This document shows, one piece after another, positions 26,494 through 34,494 of a stretch of 64,000 bases of DNA. Where the stretch lies: NCBI GenBank assembly GCA_002356515.1, contig AP017607.1, forward strand, positions 62,001 through 126,000, written 5' to 3'. The notes beneath the pieces are model-generated. The model worked only from the letters and a program-made list of their open reading frames with translations. It ran no database searches and had not been told where the DNA came from. The DNA is from Mesorhizobium loti (GTDB taxonomy: Bacteria; Pseudomonadota; Alphaproteobacteria; Rhizobiales; Rhizobiaceae). Numbering within the stretch: position 1 is the first letter of the stretch; each line of letters begins with the position of its first letter. The position numbers and the translations under genes are program-made.

Positions 26494-27609
26494 ATGTTGG
26501 ACCTTAGGATTTCGAGGATCGATGTTTTCCAGGTGGATCTGCCCTATTCGGGCGGAGTCTACCAGCTGTCTGGCGGTCGCGAGTACCGTACCTTCGACGC
26601 AACAATCGTACGCCTTACCACGCAGAATGGTCTTGAAGGATGGGGTGAAAGCACCCCATTCGGCTCGAACTATGTCGCGGCGCATGCCCTGGGTGTCAGG
26701 TCGGGAATCGCCGAGTTAGCCCCCAGCCTAATAGGCCTGGACCCACGGCGCGTCGACCGCGTCAACGATGCGATGGACGCAGCCCTTCTGGGTCATGAGC
26801 ATGCAAAGACCGCGCTTGATGTCGCATGCTGGGATCTGTTCGGCAAATCGGTCGGCCTGCCGGTGTGCGAGCTGCTAGGAGGGCGCACGGATGTCAGGAT
26901 GCCGGTGGTGTCATCCATCTACATGGGTGAACCAGAGGACATGCGACGGCGTGTCGCCGAATACCGGGCGATCGGGTATACCTGCCATTCCGTAAAGGTC
27001 GGAGGTGAGCCTGCTGAAGACGCGGCTCGGATAGCGGCTTCACTCGCGGACAAGAGGCCGGGGGAGTATTTCATAGCGGATGCAAACGGCGGAATGACCG
27101 TCGAGGCGGCGCTTCGCATGCTCCGGTTGCTGCCACCTGGGCTTGATTTCGTGCTTGAGCAACCTTGCCCAACGTGGCGAGAGTGCATGTCGCTGCGTCG
27201 GCGCACCGACGTCCCGCTCATCTTCGATGAGCTTGCAATCAGTGACGCATCAATCGCTCAGATGGTCGCTGACGACGCGGCAGACGGGTTCAGCATCAAG
27301 GTCTCAAAGAATGGTGGCCTGACCAAAGGGCGTCGCCAGCGAGATATCGGCGTTGCCGCTGGTTTTACCGTAACAGTCATGGATACGGTCGGCTCTGACA
27401 TCGCATTCGCCGGGGTTGTCCATCTGGGCCAGACTTTCCCCGAGCGTAACCTGCGATGCGTCTTAGACTGCCGGACGCTCGTCTCGTTGAAGACTGCAGA
27501 CGGGCATTTTGAGGTCGTCGACGGCCGCGTGGTAGCGCCACATACGCCCGGACTAGGCGTCTCGCCGAGGATAGAAGTCCTCGGAAAACCCGTCGCCAGC
27601 TACTCCTGA
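26494..27609 (+). CDS. Enolase-superfamily enzyme, probable 4-hydroxyproline betaine 2-epimerase or cis-3-hydroxyproline dehydratase
   Basis: This 371-residue member of the muconate lactonizing enzyme subgroup has metal ligands Asp196 (IADANG), Glu222 (LEQP) and Asp245 (FDEL). The general acid/base lysines are Lys168 (HSVKVGG) and Lys269 (IKVSKNGG). This pair fits HpbD, which epimerises hydroxyproline betaine and proline betaine in marine and rhizobial bacteria. cis-3-Hydroxy-L-proline dehydratases are close relatives. The flanking proline-racemase-type, DapA-type, oxidase and aldehyde dehydrogenase genes agree with a hydroxyproline (betaine) pathway. The exact substrate is inferred. Confidence 0.8.
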   Translation: MLDLRISRIDVFQVDLPYSGGVYQLSGGREYRTFDATIVRLTTQNGLEGWGESTPFGSNYVAAHALGVRSGIAELAPSLIGLDPRRVDRVNDAMDAALLGHEHAKTALDVACWDLFGKSVGLPVCELLGGRTDVRMPVVSSIYMGEPEDMRRRVAEYRAIGYTCHSVKVGGEPAEDAARIAASLADKRPGEYFIADANGGMTVEAALRMLRLLPPGLDFVLEQPCPTWRECMSLRRRTDVPLIFDELAISDASIAQMVADDAADGFSIKVSKNGGLTKGRRQRDIGVAAGFTVTVMDTVGSDIAFAGVVHLGQTFPERNLRCVLDCRTLVSLKTADGHFEVVDGRVVAPHTPGLGVSPRIEVLGKPVASYS

Positions 27610-27667
27610 CAGAGCCCGGCTCTCTGCGCCAATGTCGTAACACGGTTCAAGCGATTGAAAGGCCAAG

Positions 27668-28762
27668 ATGACTGATCCGGCTAGCTACAGATTTCCGATA
27701 ACCTCAAGCTTCACGGCCTATGACTGCCACTGCGAAGGCGATGTCGAGAAGGTCGTTGTCTCAGGGTTGCCGGATCTGCCTAAGGGCACCGCTTTCGAGA
27801 AAATGAAGTTTTTTCGAGAGCACTACGACCACATTCGCCTGTTCTTCCTGCGGGAACCTCGCGGCAGTATGATCCAGTCGGTCAACTTCATTGTGCCTAC
27901 GGAGAACCCCGACGCCGTAGCTGCATACATAATCGCCGAGGCGGAAGAATATCCTGAAATGTCCGGCGGCAACACGATCAGTGTCGCGACCACGATGCTG
28001 AAGACTGGCATGGTTCCGATCATAGGTCCCATAACGCGGTTCAAGCTTGAGGCGCCAGCCGGCCTCATCGGGATTGAATGCGATACCAAAGATGGAAAGG
28101 TCGGCGCCGTCCGGTTCATAAATCAACCGGCTTTCGCTTACTGCCTTAACAAGACAATCCAGCTACCTGGCTTTGGAGAACTGGTTGTGGACGTCGGTTA
28201 CGGGGGTATGACCTATGCCATCGTAGATGCACAGCAGTTCGGTTTCGAGTTGGTTGCATCAGAAGGCCGCCGGCTAAGCGATCTTGGGCAGGAAATTAAG
28301 GCAGCTGCCGCGGCACAGATACCCGTATCTCATCCACTGAACGCGGAGCTGCCAGGCATTACACAAACGATGTTCGTAACGCCAATCATGCGCGGAAAGA
28401 AGGGTGTTGAATCGAAAAACGCCGTCATCGTCTCGCCAGGACGTATAGACCGGTGTCCCTGTGGCACGGGCACCTCCGCGCGCCTTGCCGTGATGCACGC
28501 CAAGGGCGAGATTGAGGAGGGTGAACAGTTCACTCACAAGTCGCTCATCGATTCAACGTTTACGGGAGAAGTCGTCGCGACAACGACAGTAGGCCCTTAC
28601 AGCGCGATTATCCCGGCCGTCAGCGGGCGCACGTGGATCACTGCAAAGTGCTCGTACCTCTTGGAGGAAGACGATCCTTACCCCATAGGGTACGCGATTA
28701 CGGACACTTGGCCGGAGATGAAGGACGGGCACGTTTCCGTCACTGCCAAAGCGAACCGATGA
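27668..28762 (+). CDS. Proline racemase/4-hydroxyproline epimerase family protein, Ser/Cys type
   Basis: This 364-residue member of the proline racemase superfamily probably converts hydroxyproline or proline between C2 epimers. The second catalytic site is intact: Cys265 in DRCPCGTGT. The first, normally Cys in MCGH, is Ser99 in EMSGGNT. Family members have Cys/Cys (racemase, epimerase), Ser/Cys (reported epimerase activity) or Cys/Thr (trans-3-hydroxyproline dehydratase). Ser/Cys favours an epimerase with altered chemistry. It follows the enolase-family gene after 58 bp. It differs strongly from the Cys/Cys copy at 34495, so the two probably have different substrates. Confidence 0.85.
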   Translation: MTDPASYRFPITSSFTAYDCHCEGDVEKVVVSGLPDLPKGTAFEKMKFFREHYDHIRLFFLREPRGSMIQSVNFIVPTENPDAVAAYIIAEAEEYPEMSGGNTISVATTMLKTGMVPIIGPITRFKLEAPAGLIGIECDTKDGKVGAVRFINQPAFAYCLNKTIQLPGFGELVVDVGYGGMTYAIVDAQQFGFELVASEGRRLSDLGQEIKAAAAAQIPVSHPLNAELPGITQTMFVTPIMRGKKGVESKNAVIVSPGRIDRCPCGTGTSARLAVMHAKGEIEEGEQFTHKSLIDSTFTGEVVATTTVGPYSAIIPAVSGRTWITAKCSYLLEEDDPYPIGYAITDTWPEMKDGHVSVTAKANR

Positions 28763-29028
28763 TCAACCGCGGCAACTGGCTGGATGTGGGAGTCGATGGC
28801 TTAGCTTTTGGAATTCCGATGGAACCCATGAACGTGCACGACGCCGGCGGCATGACAGCAGCTATCAAGATATGTTGCGCATTCAGTGCGCTGCAAATCC
28901 CAACCGTCCTGAACATCTCAAGTTCAGCCTATGTCTGGCAAGCTTTACGTGCAGTTATGATGTCGTTCTTCTTCTGCTCAGCTCTATTCCTTTTCCTTCT
29001 GGTATTCAAACTCGGCGTGATTCTGTGA
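28759..29028 (+). CDS. Possible small membrane protein, uncertain
   Basis: An 89-residue frame opens with an ATG overlapping the stop of the racemase-family gene (ATGA). Its last 30 residues form a hydrophobic helix (FFFCSALFLFLLVFKLGVIL). I recognise no family. Coupling to the preceding stop and a single membrane helix are the only arguments for it. It may simply be chance reading of the 28763-29168 gap, in which nothing else is visible. Confidence 0.25.
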   Translation: MINRGNWLDVGVDGLAFGIPMEPMNVHDAGGMTAAIKICCAFSALQIPTVLNISSSAYVWQALRAVMMSFFFCSALFLFLLVFKLGVIL

Positions 29029-29168
29029 ATGCCATTCGGCTGTTGTGCATACTGACTCGCTTGGGGAGATACAGGCGATAGCGGTCCGGAAAGACCAAGA
29101 AAATCGCACCGGCTTCAGAAGCCAGCCAATCACGCTCAAGCGCCGGGGACCACCACGGCGAAGCGATC

Positions 29169-30200
29169 TCAATCCGAGCGTGAAGGACCAGGGTTGTCGC
29201 CGGACACCGGTTCTGCAGGTTTGATCTCCGCAGGACCGGGCGGCGATGTGCGTCCATGATCGCTGGCCACCGGCACGGTTGGATTTAACCCTGCAACTTG
29301 AGTGATAAGCCAATCGCGAAAAGTTTGAACGTCTTTCCGGTCAAGTGCCGCTTCCGGGATCACCAAATGGTGTCTCCGGCCTGTCAGGTAGCTTTCGGTC
29401 AAAGGTCGTATCAAGTCGCCCTCGTTGAGGTAGTCACTTACGACGTGACGCCACCCCATCCCGATGCCATACCCTCTGATGACCGACTGGATCATCGTTG
29501 AGTAATTATTGAAGGTGATCCCACGCTTGAACTCGGTTGTAACTCCAAACTGTTCGAGCCAGCCCGCCCAGTTGAAAGGTGCCCAAGGGTAGACAGACCA
29601 GTGCTGGTCGTCCATGTCCAGGAGCACTTCGTTGACCAGGTCACTAGGGCTCATAATGCCAGGTGAGTGGGCTAGATAGGATTTGCTGCAGATCGGAAAA
29701 ACTTCCTCAGAGAAAAGTTCGGTCGCCACGAATCCCGGCCGCGGCAGGTGACCCATGACCACGGATAGATCGAACCCGTCGCTCGCCGGAATAGGACTTC
29801 GTTCGAGAGAGACCAGATGCAGATCAATGGTCGGATTGTTCATGATGAAGTCGCCGATTCTTCGGCTCATGAACATGGTGCCGAATGACATCGGCATTCC
29901 CACCGTTAGCCGCCTAGCCTTTTTCCCCCTGCGCACGCTATCAAAGGCCGTGGCGATGTGTGCGAGGCTCAGCGTCGTAGCTTCAAACAGCTCTTCCCCT
30001 GCAGCCGACAACGATACCTTCTGGTTTCCGCGATTGAAGAGCTGCGTGTCGAGGTGGTCCTCAAGCGTGAGGATATGCCGGCTTACGGCAGCCTGAGTAA
30101 CGGAGAGTTCGTTGGCAGCCTTCGTAAAGCTTACGTGACGAGCGGCGGCTTCAAATGCCCGCAGCGCGCTCAGCGGCAGCCGTCGATAATCCTTGGACAT
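29169..30200 (-). CDS. LysR-family regulator (GcvA-like)
   Basis: This 343-residue regulator has an N-terminal winged HTH in the GcvA style (LRAFEAAARHVSFTKAANEL, then VTQAAVSRHI), followed by the LysR substrate-binding domain. The last 45 residues are a proline-rich tail. It lies downstream of the aldehyde dehydrogenase-DapA-oxidase operon on the same strand, with a 111-bp gap. It is convergent with the epimerase/racemase run. It is the likely ligand-responsive switch for the hydroxyproline genes of cassette B. Confidence 0.9.
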   Translation of the reverse strand: MSKDYRRLPLSALRAFEAAARHVSFTKAANELSVTQAAVSRHILTLEDHLDTQLFNRGNQKVSLSAAGEELFEATTLSLAHIATAFDSVRRGKKARRLTVGMPMSFGTMFMSRRIGDFIMNNPTIDLHLVSLERSPIPASDGFDLSVVMGHLPRPGFVATELFSEEVFPICSKSYLAHSPGIMSPSDLVNEVLLDMDDQHWSVYPWAPFNWAGWLEQFGVTTEFKRGITFNNYSTMIQSVIRGYGIGMGWRHVVSDYLNEGDLIRPLTESYLTGRRHHLVIPEAALDRKDVQTFRDWLITQVAGLNPTVPVASDHGRTSPPGPAEIKPAEPVSGDNPGPSRSD

Positions 30201-30311
30201 GCCTAATCGTTATCCCGGCCCTGGACAAAAGTAAATCGCAAGCCGCGGCAACGCTGACGTGCGAACGCGAGGTCGACGCAGGAGCCCACACTGAAGACCT
30301 GCCCCGAAAAA

Positions 30312-31649
30312 TTATTCGCGCCCGGCGTGCCATTCTCTGTACGCCAGGTTAACCCGCGCACCCACAGCGGTGAACGGACGTGGAGGCAAGGCCTGGGGCC
30401 TATCGAACGCGCTGAAAACCTTGCCAAGTGCCGACTGATGGCCGAGTAAAAGCTCGGCGGTCGCGATACCGGCCGACGTGGACTTGGTTCCCCCGATGCC
30501 GTTGCAAGCACAGGCCGCGAAGATCCCTTTCTCCACCTCGCCGAACAAAGGCACGGAATTGCGGGTTAGAGCCATCGCGCCCGCCCAGCGATACTGCATT
30601 TTCAGGTGACGGTGATCGGGAAAGCGATCGGCGAATTTACGATCGAGGAGGGCCCCTGCCCTCCTCATCGTTCCAGCGCCGGCTTCGATGTTGGGGTTGT
30701 AGGTGTAGCGCGAGCGTACCAGTAGCCGGTCGCCGTCGACTCCATTGATCCGGCGGATCGTCGTGCCCATTGGCGCCGCCGGCGTCGCGCCCCACTTCCT
30801 AGATCCGCCGAGGGTAGATGGCGCGAACGGTTCGGTCAGCGCGGCGTACGTGAAGACATGGAGGAGTTCGCCCCTTCCGAACCCGAAGCTTTCTGCATGC
30901 CCGTTGGTAGCCAGAACCACCCGCCCTGCATTGACCGTGCCTTTCGGGGTCTTCACGACGCAACCGGAGGACGAGGTTTTAATGGAGAGGGCTGGCGTCC
31001 GCTCGAATAGCCTGATTGACCCCTGAAATAGATCAGCAATTGCTCGCACCATCGCGGCGGGCTGGACCATGACCGCACCGGGTGTGAAAAGCCCCGATTT
31101 GAATGATCGTGTCCCTGTGAGCTTCTGTGTCTCCGTTTCACCCAGCAGTTGGTTAGGTTCGCCCATTGACTTGAGCTGGGACGAGTACTCCTCGAGATGC
31201 TCAGTACCTGCGTCAGTCATGGCGACGCTGTATTTGCCGCTCGGATCGAAAATGTCTTGGTTCCATCCATTCTCCTGAGCGAGGCGAGCGTAGAGTTGAA
31301 TAGCAGTGCGGGCGACCAGGATCTCGTCGCGGTTTTTAGCAGCCGCGTCCACCCCGAAGTTGCCCGAGGCAATATCGTGGGGCAGATCAATGAGAAACCC
31401 TGAATTTCGGCCACTGGCACCATTACCAACCAGATCGGCATCGATGATGGCTACCGACAAAGTGGGGTCAATTTCCGATAACCTCACTGCGGCTGCAAGG
31501 CCCGCAAAGCCCGCGCCTATGATGACGACGTCGGGGTTGATGCCGCCATCTAGCGCGGGCGTTGGGGTCCTGGGAGGAAGCAATGCCGTCCAGCCGGATT
31601 GCGCGCCATGGTTAGGAAGACGACGCGCGTGGAACGTCTTACTGGTCAT
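30312..31649 (-). CDS. FAD-dependent oxidoreductase of the DAO family, probable D-hydroxyproline/D-amino-acid oxidase
   Basis: This 445-residue protein has the FAD motif IIGAGFAGLAAA at 43-54 after a 40-residue N-terminal extension, and the DAO domain through to GGTKSTSAGIATAELLLG. It would oxidise the D-epimer of hydroxyproline to pyrroline-4-hydroxy-2-carboxylate. Its ATG overlaps by four bases the stop of the DapA-like gene, so it is the third gene of an ALDH-DapA-oxidase operon. That order and content match known trans-4-hydroxyproline degradation clusters. It is single-subunit, unlike the multi-subunit LhpBEF dehydrogenase. Confidence 0.85.
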   Translation of the reverse strand: MTSKTFHARRLPNHGAQSGWTALLPPRTPTPALDGGINPDVVIIGAGFAGLAAAVRLSEIDPTLSVAIIDADLVGNGASGRNSGFLIDLPHDIASGNFGVDAAAKNRDEILVARTAIQLYARLAQENGWNQDIFDPSGKYSVAMTDAGTEHLEEYSSQLKSMGEPNQLLGETETQKLTGTRSFKSGLFTPGAVMVQPAAMVRAIADLFQGSIRLFERTPALSIKTSSSGCVVKTPKGTVNAGRVVLATNGHAESFGFGRGELLHVFTYAALTEPFAPSTLGGSRKWGATPAAPMGTTIRRINGVDGDRLLVRSRYTYNPNIEAGAGTMRRAGALLDRKFADRFPDHRHLKMQYRWAGAMALTRNSVPLFGEVEKGIFAACACNGIGGTKSTSAGIATAELLLGHQSALGKVFSAFDRPQALPPRPFTAVGARVNLAYREWHAGRE

Positions 31650-32545
31650 CGTGCTGTTTCTTGTTCGATCAGAGGCCCCAAGGCCGCTTTAAGAGCTGCA
31701 ATACGTTCCGCGGGCACCGGCCTGAAGGGTTTCCTCACTGCGCCGCTGCTGTAGCCCGTAATTTCTGCGGCTGCATATGCACTTGGAACGTAACCGCCAT
31801 AGTCGCCCTGCCAAAGCAGCGACATGATAGGCTCCAGGACGCGCCACTGCGCCCGAACGTCATCCCAACGCTTTTCCTTGGCTGCCTTGACGATTGCCAC
31901 GCAGGCGCGAGGCGTGACGTTCGCGCCGCCCCAGATCAATCCCGAGCAACCCGCAAACAGAGAGAAAGGTACGAGGGGATCTGCACCATTGAGGATTTCC
32001 AGGCCGGTACCGATCAACTGAACCTGCGAGGTCAGGTCTCCGCTACTGTCTTTAATTGCGCGGAACTCTGGAAGTTCGCAGAGCCTGCGGAGCAGGTCGG
32101 GGGTTATACGTATACCGACTGCCTGAGGCACATTGTAACCAATGATAGGCAAACCGACCTTGGCGACTTCCGCATAAAAATCAAAAACGCTGTCGTCGGT
32201 CGACGGGCCTTCGAAAAACGGAGGAAGCAGCATGACTCCGTCGGCGCCGGAGTCCTTCGCAAACTGTGTCCTGTCGACCACGTCGGCAGTGAGCAGGGCC
32301 GAGGTCTGGGCAATGACCTTGGCCCGTCCCGCGACGATACGCGCGCCCCGCTCTATAAGGGCTTTAGACTCGTCCGTTGAGAGGTAGACGTGCATACCAG
32401 TACCGGAGCTGAAAACGAAACCATCGATGCCTGCAGCCAGATACCGCTCGACGTGCTCCTCCAAGCGGTTGAAATCAATGCGCCCGTTAGCATCGAATGG
32501 GGTTGTGATTGCCAGATTGAGACCTTGGAAAGCGAATGATGTCAT
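31646..32545 (-). CDS. DapA-family aldolase/deaminase, probable pyrroline-4-hydroxy-2-carboxylate deaminase
   Basis: This 299-residue member of the dihydrodipicolinate synthase family has the Schiff-base Lys165 in FRAIKDSSGD and the relay Tyr137 in IIGYNVP. In hydroxyproline clusters this protein converts pyrroline-4-hydroxy-2-carboxylate to 2-oxoglutarate semialdehyde and ammonia. It starts one base after the aldehyde dehydrogenase stop and overlaps the oxidase start, so the three are translated as a unit. True DapA is excluded by the operon, which carries no lysine genes. Confidence 0.87.
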   Translation of the reverse strand: MTSFAFQGLNLAITTPFDANGRIDFNRLEEHVERYLAAGIDGFVFSSGTGMHVYLSTDESKALIERGARIVAGRAKVIAQTSALLTADVVDRTQFAKDSGADGVMLLPPFFEGPSTDDSVFDFYAEVAKVGLPIIGYNVPQAVGIRITPDLLRRLCELPEFRAIKDSSGDLTSQVQLIGTGLEILNGADPLVPFSLFAGCSGLIWGGANVTPRACVAIVKAAKEKRWDDVRAQWRVLEPIMSLLWQGDYGGYVPSAYAAAEITGYSSGAVRKPFRPVPAERIAALKAALGPLIEQETAR

Positions 32546-32546
32546 T

Positions 32547-34034
32547 TCAGAAACCTCCGTGTGAGCTGCTCAGGTCAACCCACAGGGTCTTTATCTGGCA
32601 ATATTGATCGTGTGCGTGCAGGGACTTGTCGCGGCCACCGAAACCGGATTGTCTGTAACCCCCGAACGGTGTCGCGGCGTCGCCCTCCCCGTAGGAGTTC
32701 ACGGTAACCGTACCCGCATTGATTGCCCGGGCGGCGCGAAGCGCGCGGGTACCGTCACCACTGAACACCGAGGCCGCCAAACCGTAGTCAGTTTCATTGG
32801 CGAGAGAAACCGCTTCTGCGAGGGATTTCACAGCAATCACCGACAGGATCGGCCCGAAGATCTCTTCCTTGACGTGGCGGCCTTCGTGGCGCTTGAATTC
32901 GATGATCGTGGGCTCGATCGTGGTACCATCGACGGCATTTCCGCCGATAATCACCTTGCCGTCGTGGTCGAGATAGCTGCTCACCTTCTCAAAATGGGTC
33001 GCCGAAACAAGCGGTCCGATGCGGGTCTCCGGGTCCAGCGGGTCACCCACGATCCACGTCTTGGCAACAGCGGTAAGCTTCTCGAGTAGGCGATCCTTGA
33101 CGTCCTCATGGACGAAAAGACGTGAAATCGCCGAGCAGTTCTGACCCATATTCCAGAAGGCGCCGTTGGCAATATGAGCAGCCACGGCATCGAGATCGGA
33201 GGCGTCATCCATGACGATGCAGGGGTTCTTGCCTCCCAGTTCAAGCACAACTTCCTTCAGGTTGCTTTCAGAGGAGTACTTCAGGAAGCGCCGACCGGTC
33301 TCAGTCGAGCCCGTAAACGAAATGGCATCGATGCCAGGGTGGCGCCCGATCGGTTCGCCGACGTCAGGACCATCACCGGTCACAACGTTGAAAACCCCGG
33401 CAGGTACTCCGGCATCCAGTGCAAGCTCGGCTACGCGCAAGGTCGTCAGCGACGTTTCTTCGGCCGGCTTAACGACAATCGTGCACCCCGCTGCAAGGGC
33501 CGGGCCAATCTTCCAAGCCAAGGTCAAAAGCGGGAAATTCCACGGCAGGACGATGCCTACCACCCCGATCGGCTCGCGCACGATAAGGCCAAGTGCCGCA
33601 TCGTTTGCTGGGGCGACCTGATCATATATCTTGTCGATAGCCTCCGCGTGCCACCGCAGGCTGTTTACAGCCTCGGGAACGTCAATATTGGTGCAGTCGC
33701 CAATCGTCTTGCCGCTGTCCAGGCTCTCCATCAGTGCAAGTTCGGGCGTATTCTCCTCGATGAGGGACGCCAGGCTGAGCAGAACCTTTTTGCGGGCGGC
33801 GGGAGCGAGTTTCGACCAGCGGCCGTCCTCGAGAGCATGCCGAGCGGCGGAAACCGCCTTGTCCACATCTGCGGCCGAACCTGCGGGGAGCTCAGCCAAA
33901 ACCTTGCCTGTCGCAGGATTCAGGGTCTTGAAGGTTTTGCCCGACAGAGCGGCTGTCTGCACGCCATCCACAATCATGCTGGTTGGGAATCCGAGCGATT
34001 GAGCCTGCGTCTTGTATTCGGCTTTGTTCAGCAC
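32547..34034 (-). CDS. Aldehyde dehydrogenase, probable 2-oxoglutarate semialdehyde dehydrogenase
   Basis: This 495-residue NAD(P)-dependent aldehyde dehydrogenase has the general base Glu265 in LELGGK and nucleophile Cys300 in GQNCSA. The PWNFPL oxyanion/cofactor motif and FGGYRQSGFG near the end are intact. It would complete hydroxyproline breakdown by oxidising 2-oxoglutarate semialdehyde to 2-oxoglutarate. It is the first gene of the operon with the DapA-like and oxidase genes. The repeat at 34169-34236 lies 135 bp upstream of its start, so its promoter sits at the inner edge of cassette B. Confidence 0.88.
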   Translation of the reverse strand: MLNKAEYKTQAQSLGFPTSMIVDGVQTAALSGKTFKTLNPATGKVLAELPAGSAADVDKAVSAARHALEDGRWSKLAPAARKKVLLSLASLIEENTPELALMESLDSGKTIGDCTNIDVPEAVNSLRWHAEAIDKIYDQVAPANDAALGLIVREPIGVVGIVLPWNFPLLTLAWKIGPALAAGCTIVVKPAEETSLTTLRVAELALDAGVPAGVFNVVTGDGPDVGEPIGRHPGIDAISFTGSTETGRRFLKYSSESNLKEVVLELGGKNPCIVMDDASDLDAVAAHIANGAFWNMGQNCSAISRLFVHEDVKDRLLEKLTAVAKTWIVGDPLDPETRIGPLVSATHFEKVSSYLDHDGKVIIGGNAVDGTTIEPTIIEFKRHEGRHVKEEIFGPILSVIAVKSLAEAVSLANETDYGLAASVFSGDGTRALRAARAINAGTVTVNSYGEGDAATPFGGYRQSGFGGRDKSLHAHDQYCQIKTLWVDLSSSHGGF

Positions 34035-34494
34035 TTCAGTTCTCCCTCGTGTCCCAATGACATCGACGACAATGATCCGTGGAGCTCGCCCTGCATGCGT
34101 AAGGTGCGTGGCACCCTCAACTCGACAAGGACGGCGCTATACATGGCCGTCATGCGCGGCGTTCAAGAACGCTAGAAGCCTGCAAACACTAAAACAACCG
34201 GATAAAAAGTTATGTGCGGTAACCCTAAATGTTATCGAGGATGGACGCTGCGCACCTTGGCAATGAGCGGCCCCGGACAGCGGCTCGGGGCACCTACAGG
34301 CGACGCTGCCAATGTGGATGGCCGCTCAGATATACAACGTCGCTGTCGCGGCTGTTCTACCTCGTCAGACCAAAGCATCGTAGGTGTTTGAAAGCTGGAG
34401 CAAGGGCACAGCCTTTCCCCGGCTCCGTTCCATCGCCGTTACTGAGCACCTCGGCAACTGTTTAGACGGGTGCCAACACCGCAAAGCGGAAACC
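34035..34494. other. Non-coding stretch around the right end of cassette B
   Basis: This 460-bp gap holds the cassette end repeat (34169-34236), the presumed promoter of the aldehyde dehydrogenase on its left and that of the proline racemase gene on its right. I see no gene in it. Confidence 0.5.
34169..34236 (-). repeat. Cassette end repeat, copy 5 (right end of cassette B)
   Basis: Read leftward from 34236: box 1 GATAACATT, box 2 CATAACTTTTTATCC from 34214 with GGTTGTTTTA from 34199, box 3 TCTAGCGT from 34176. The spacing is identical to the other copies. Its outer part is closest to copy 2 (both read GATAACATTTAGG), so the two right-hand ends share more than the left ends do. It is inverted relative to copy 4 and bounds a 9.0-kb cassette. 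Confidence 0.85.
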
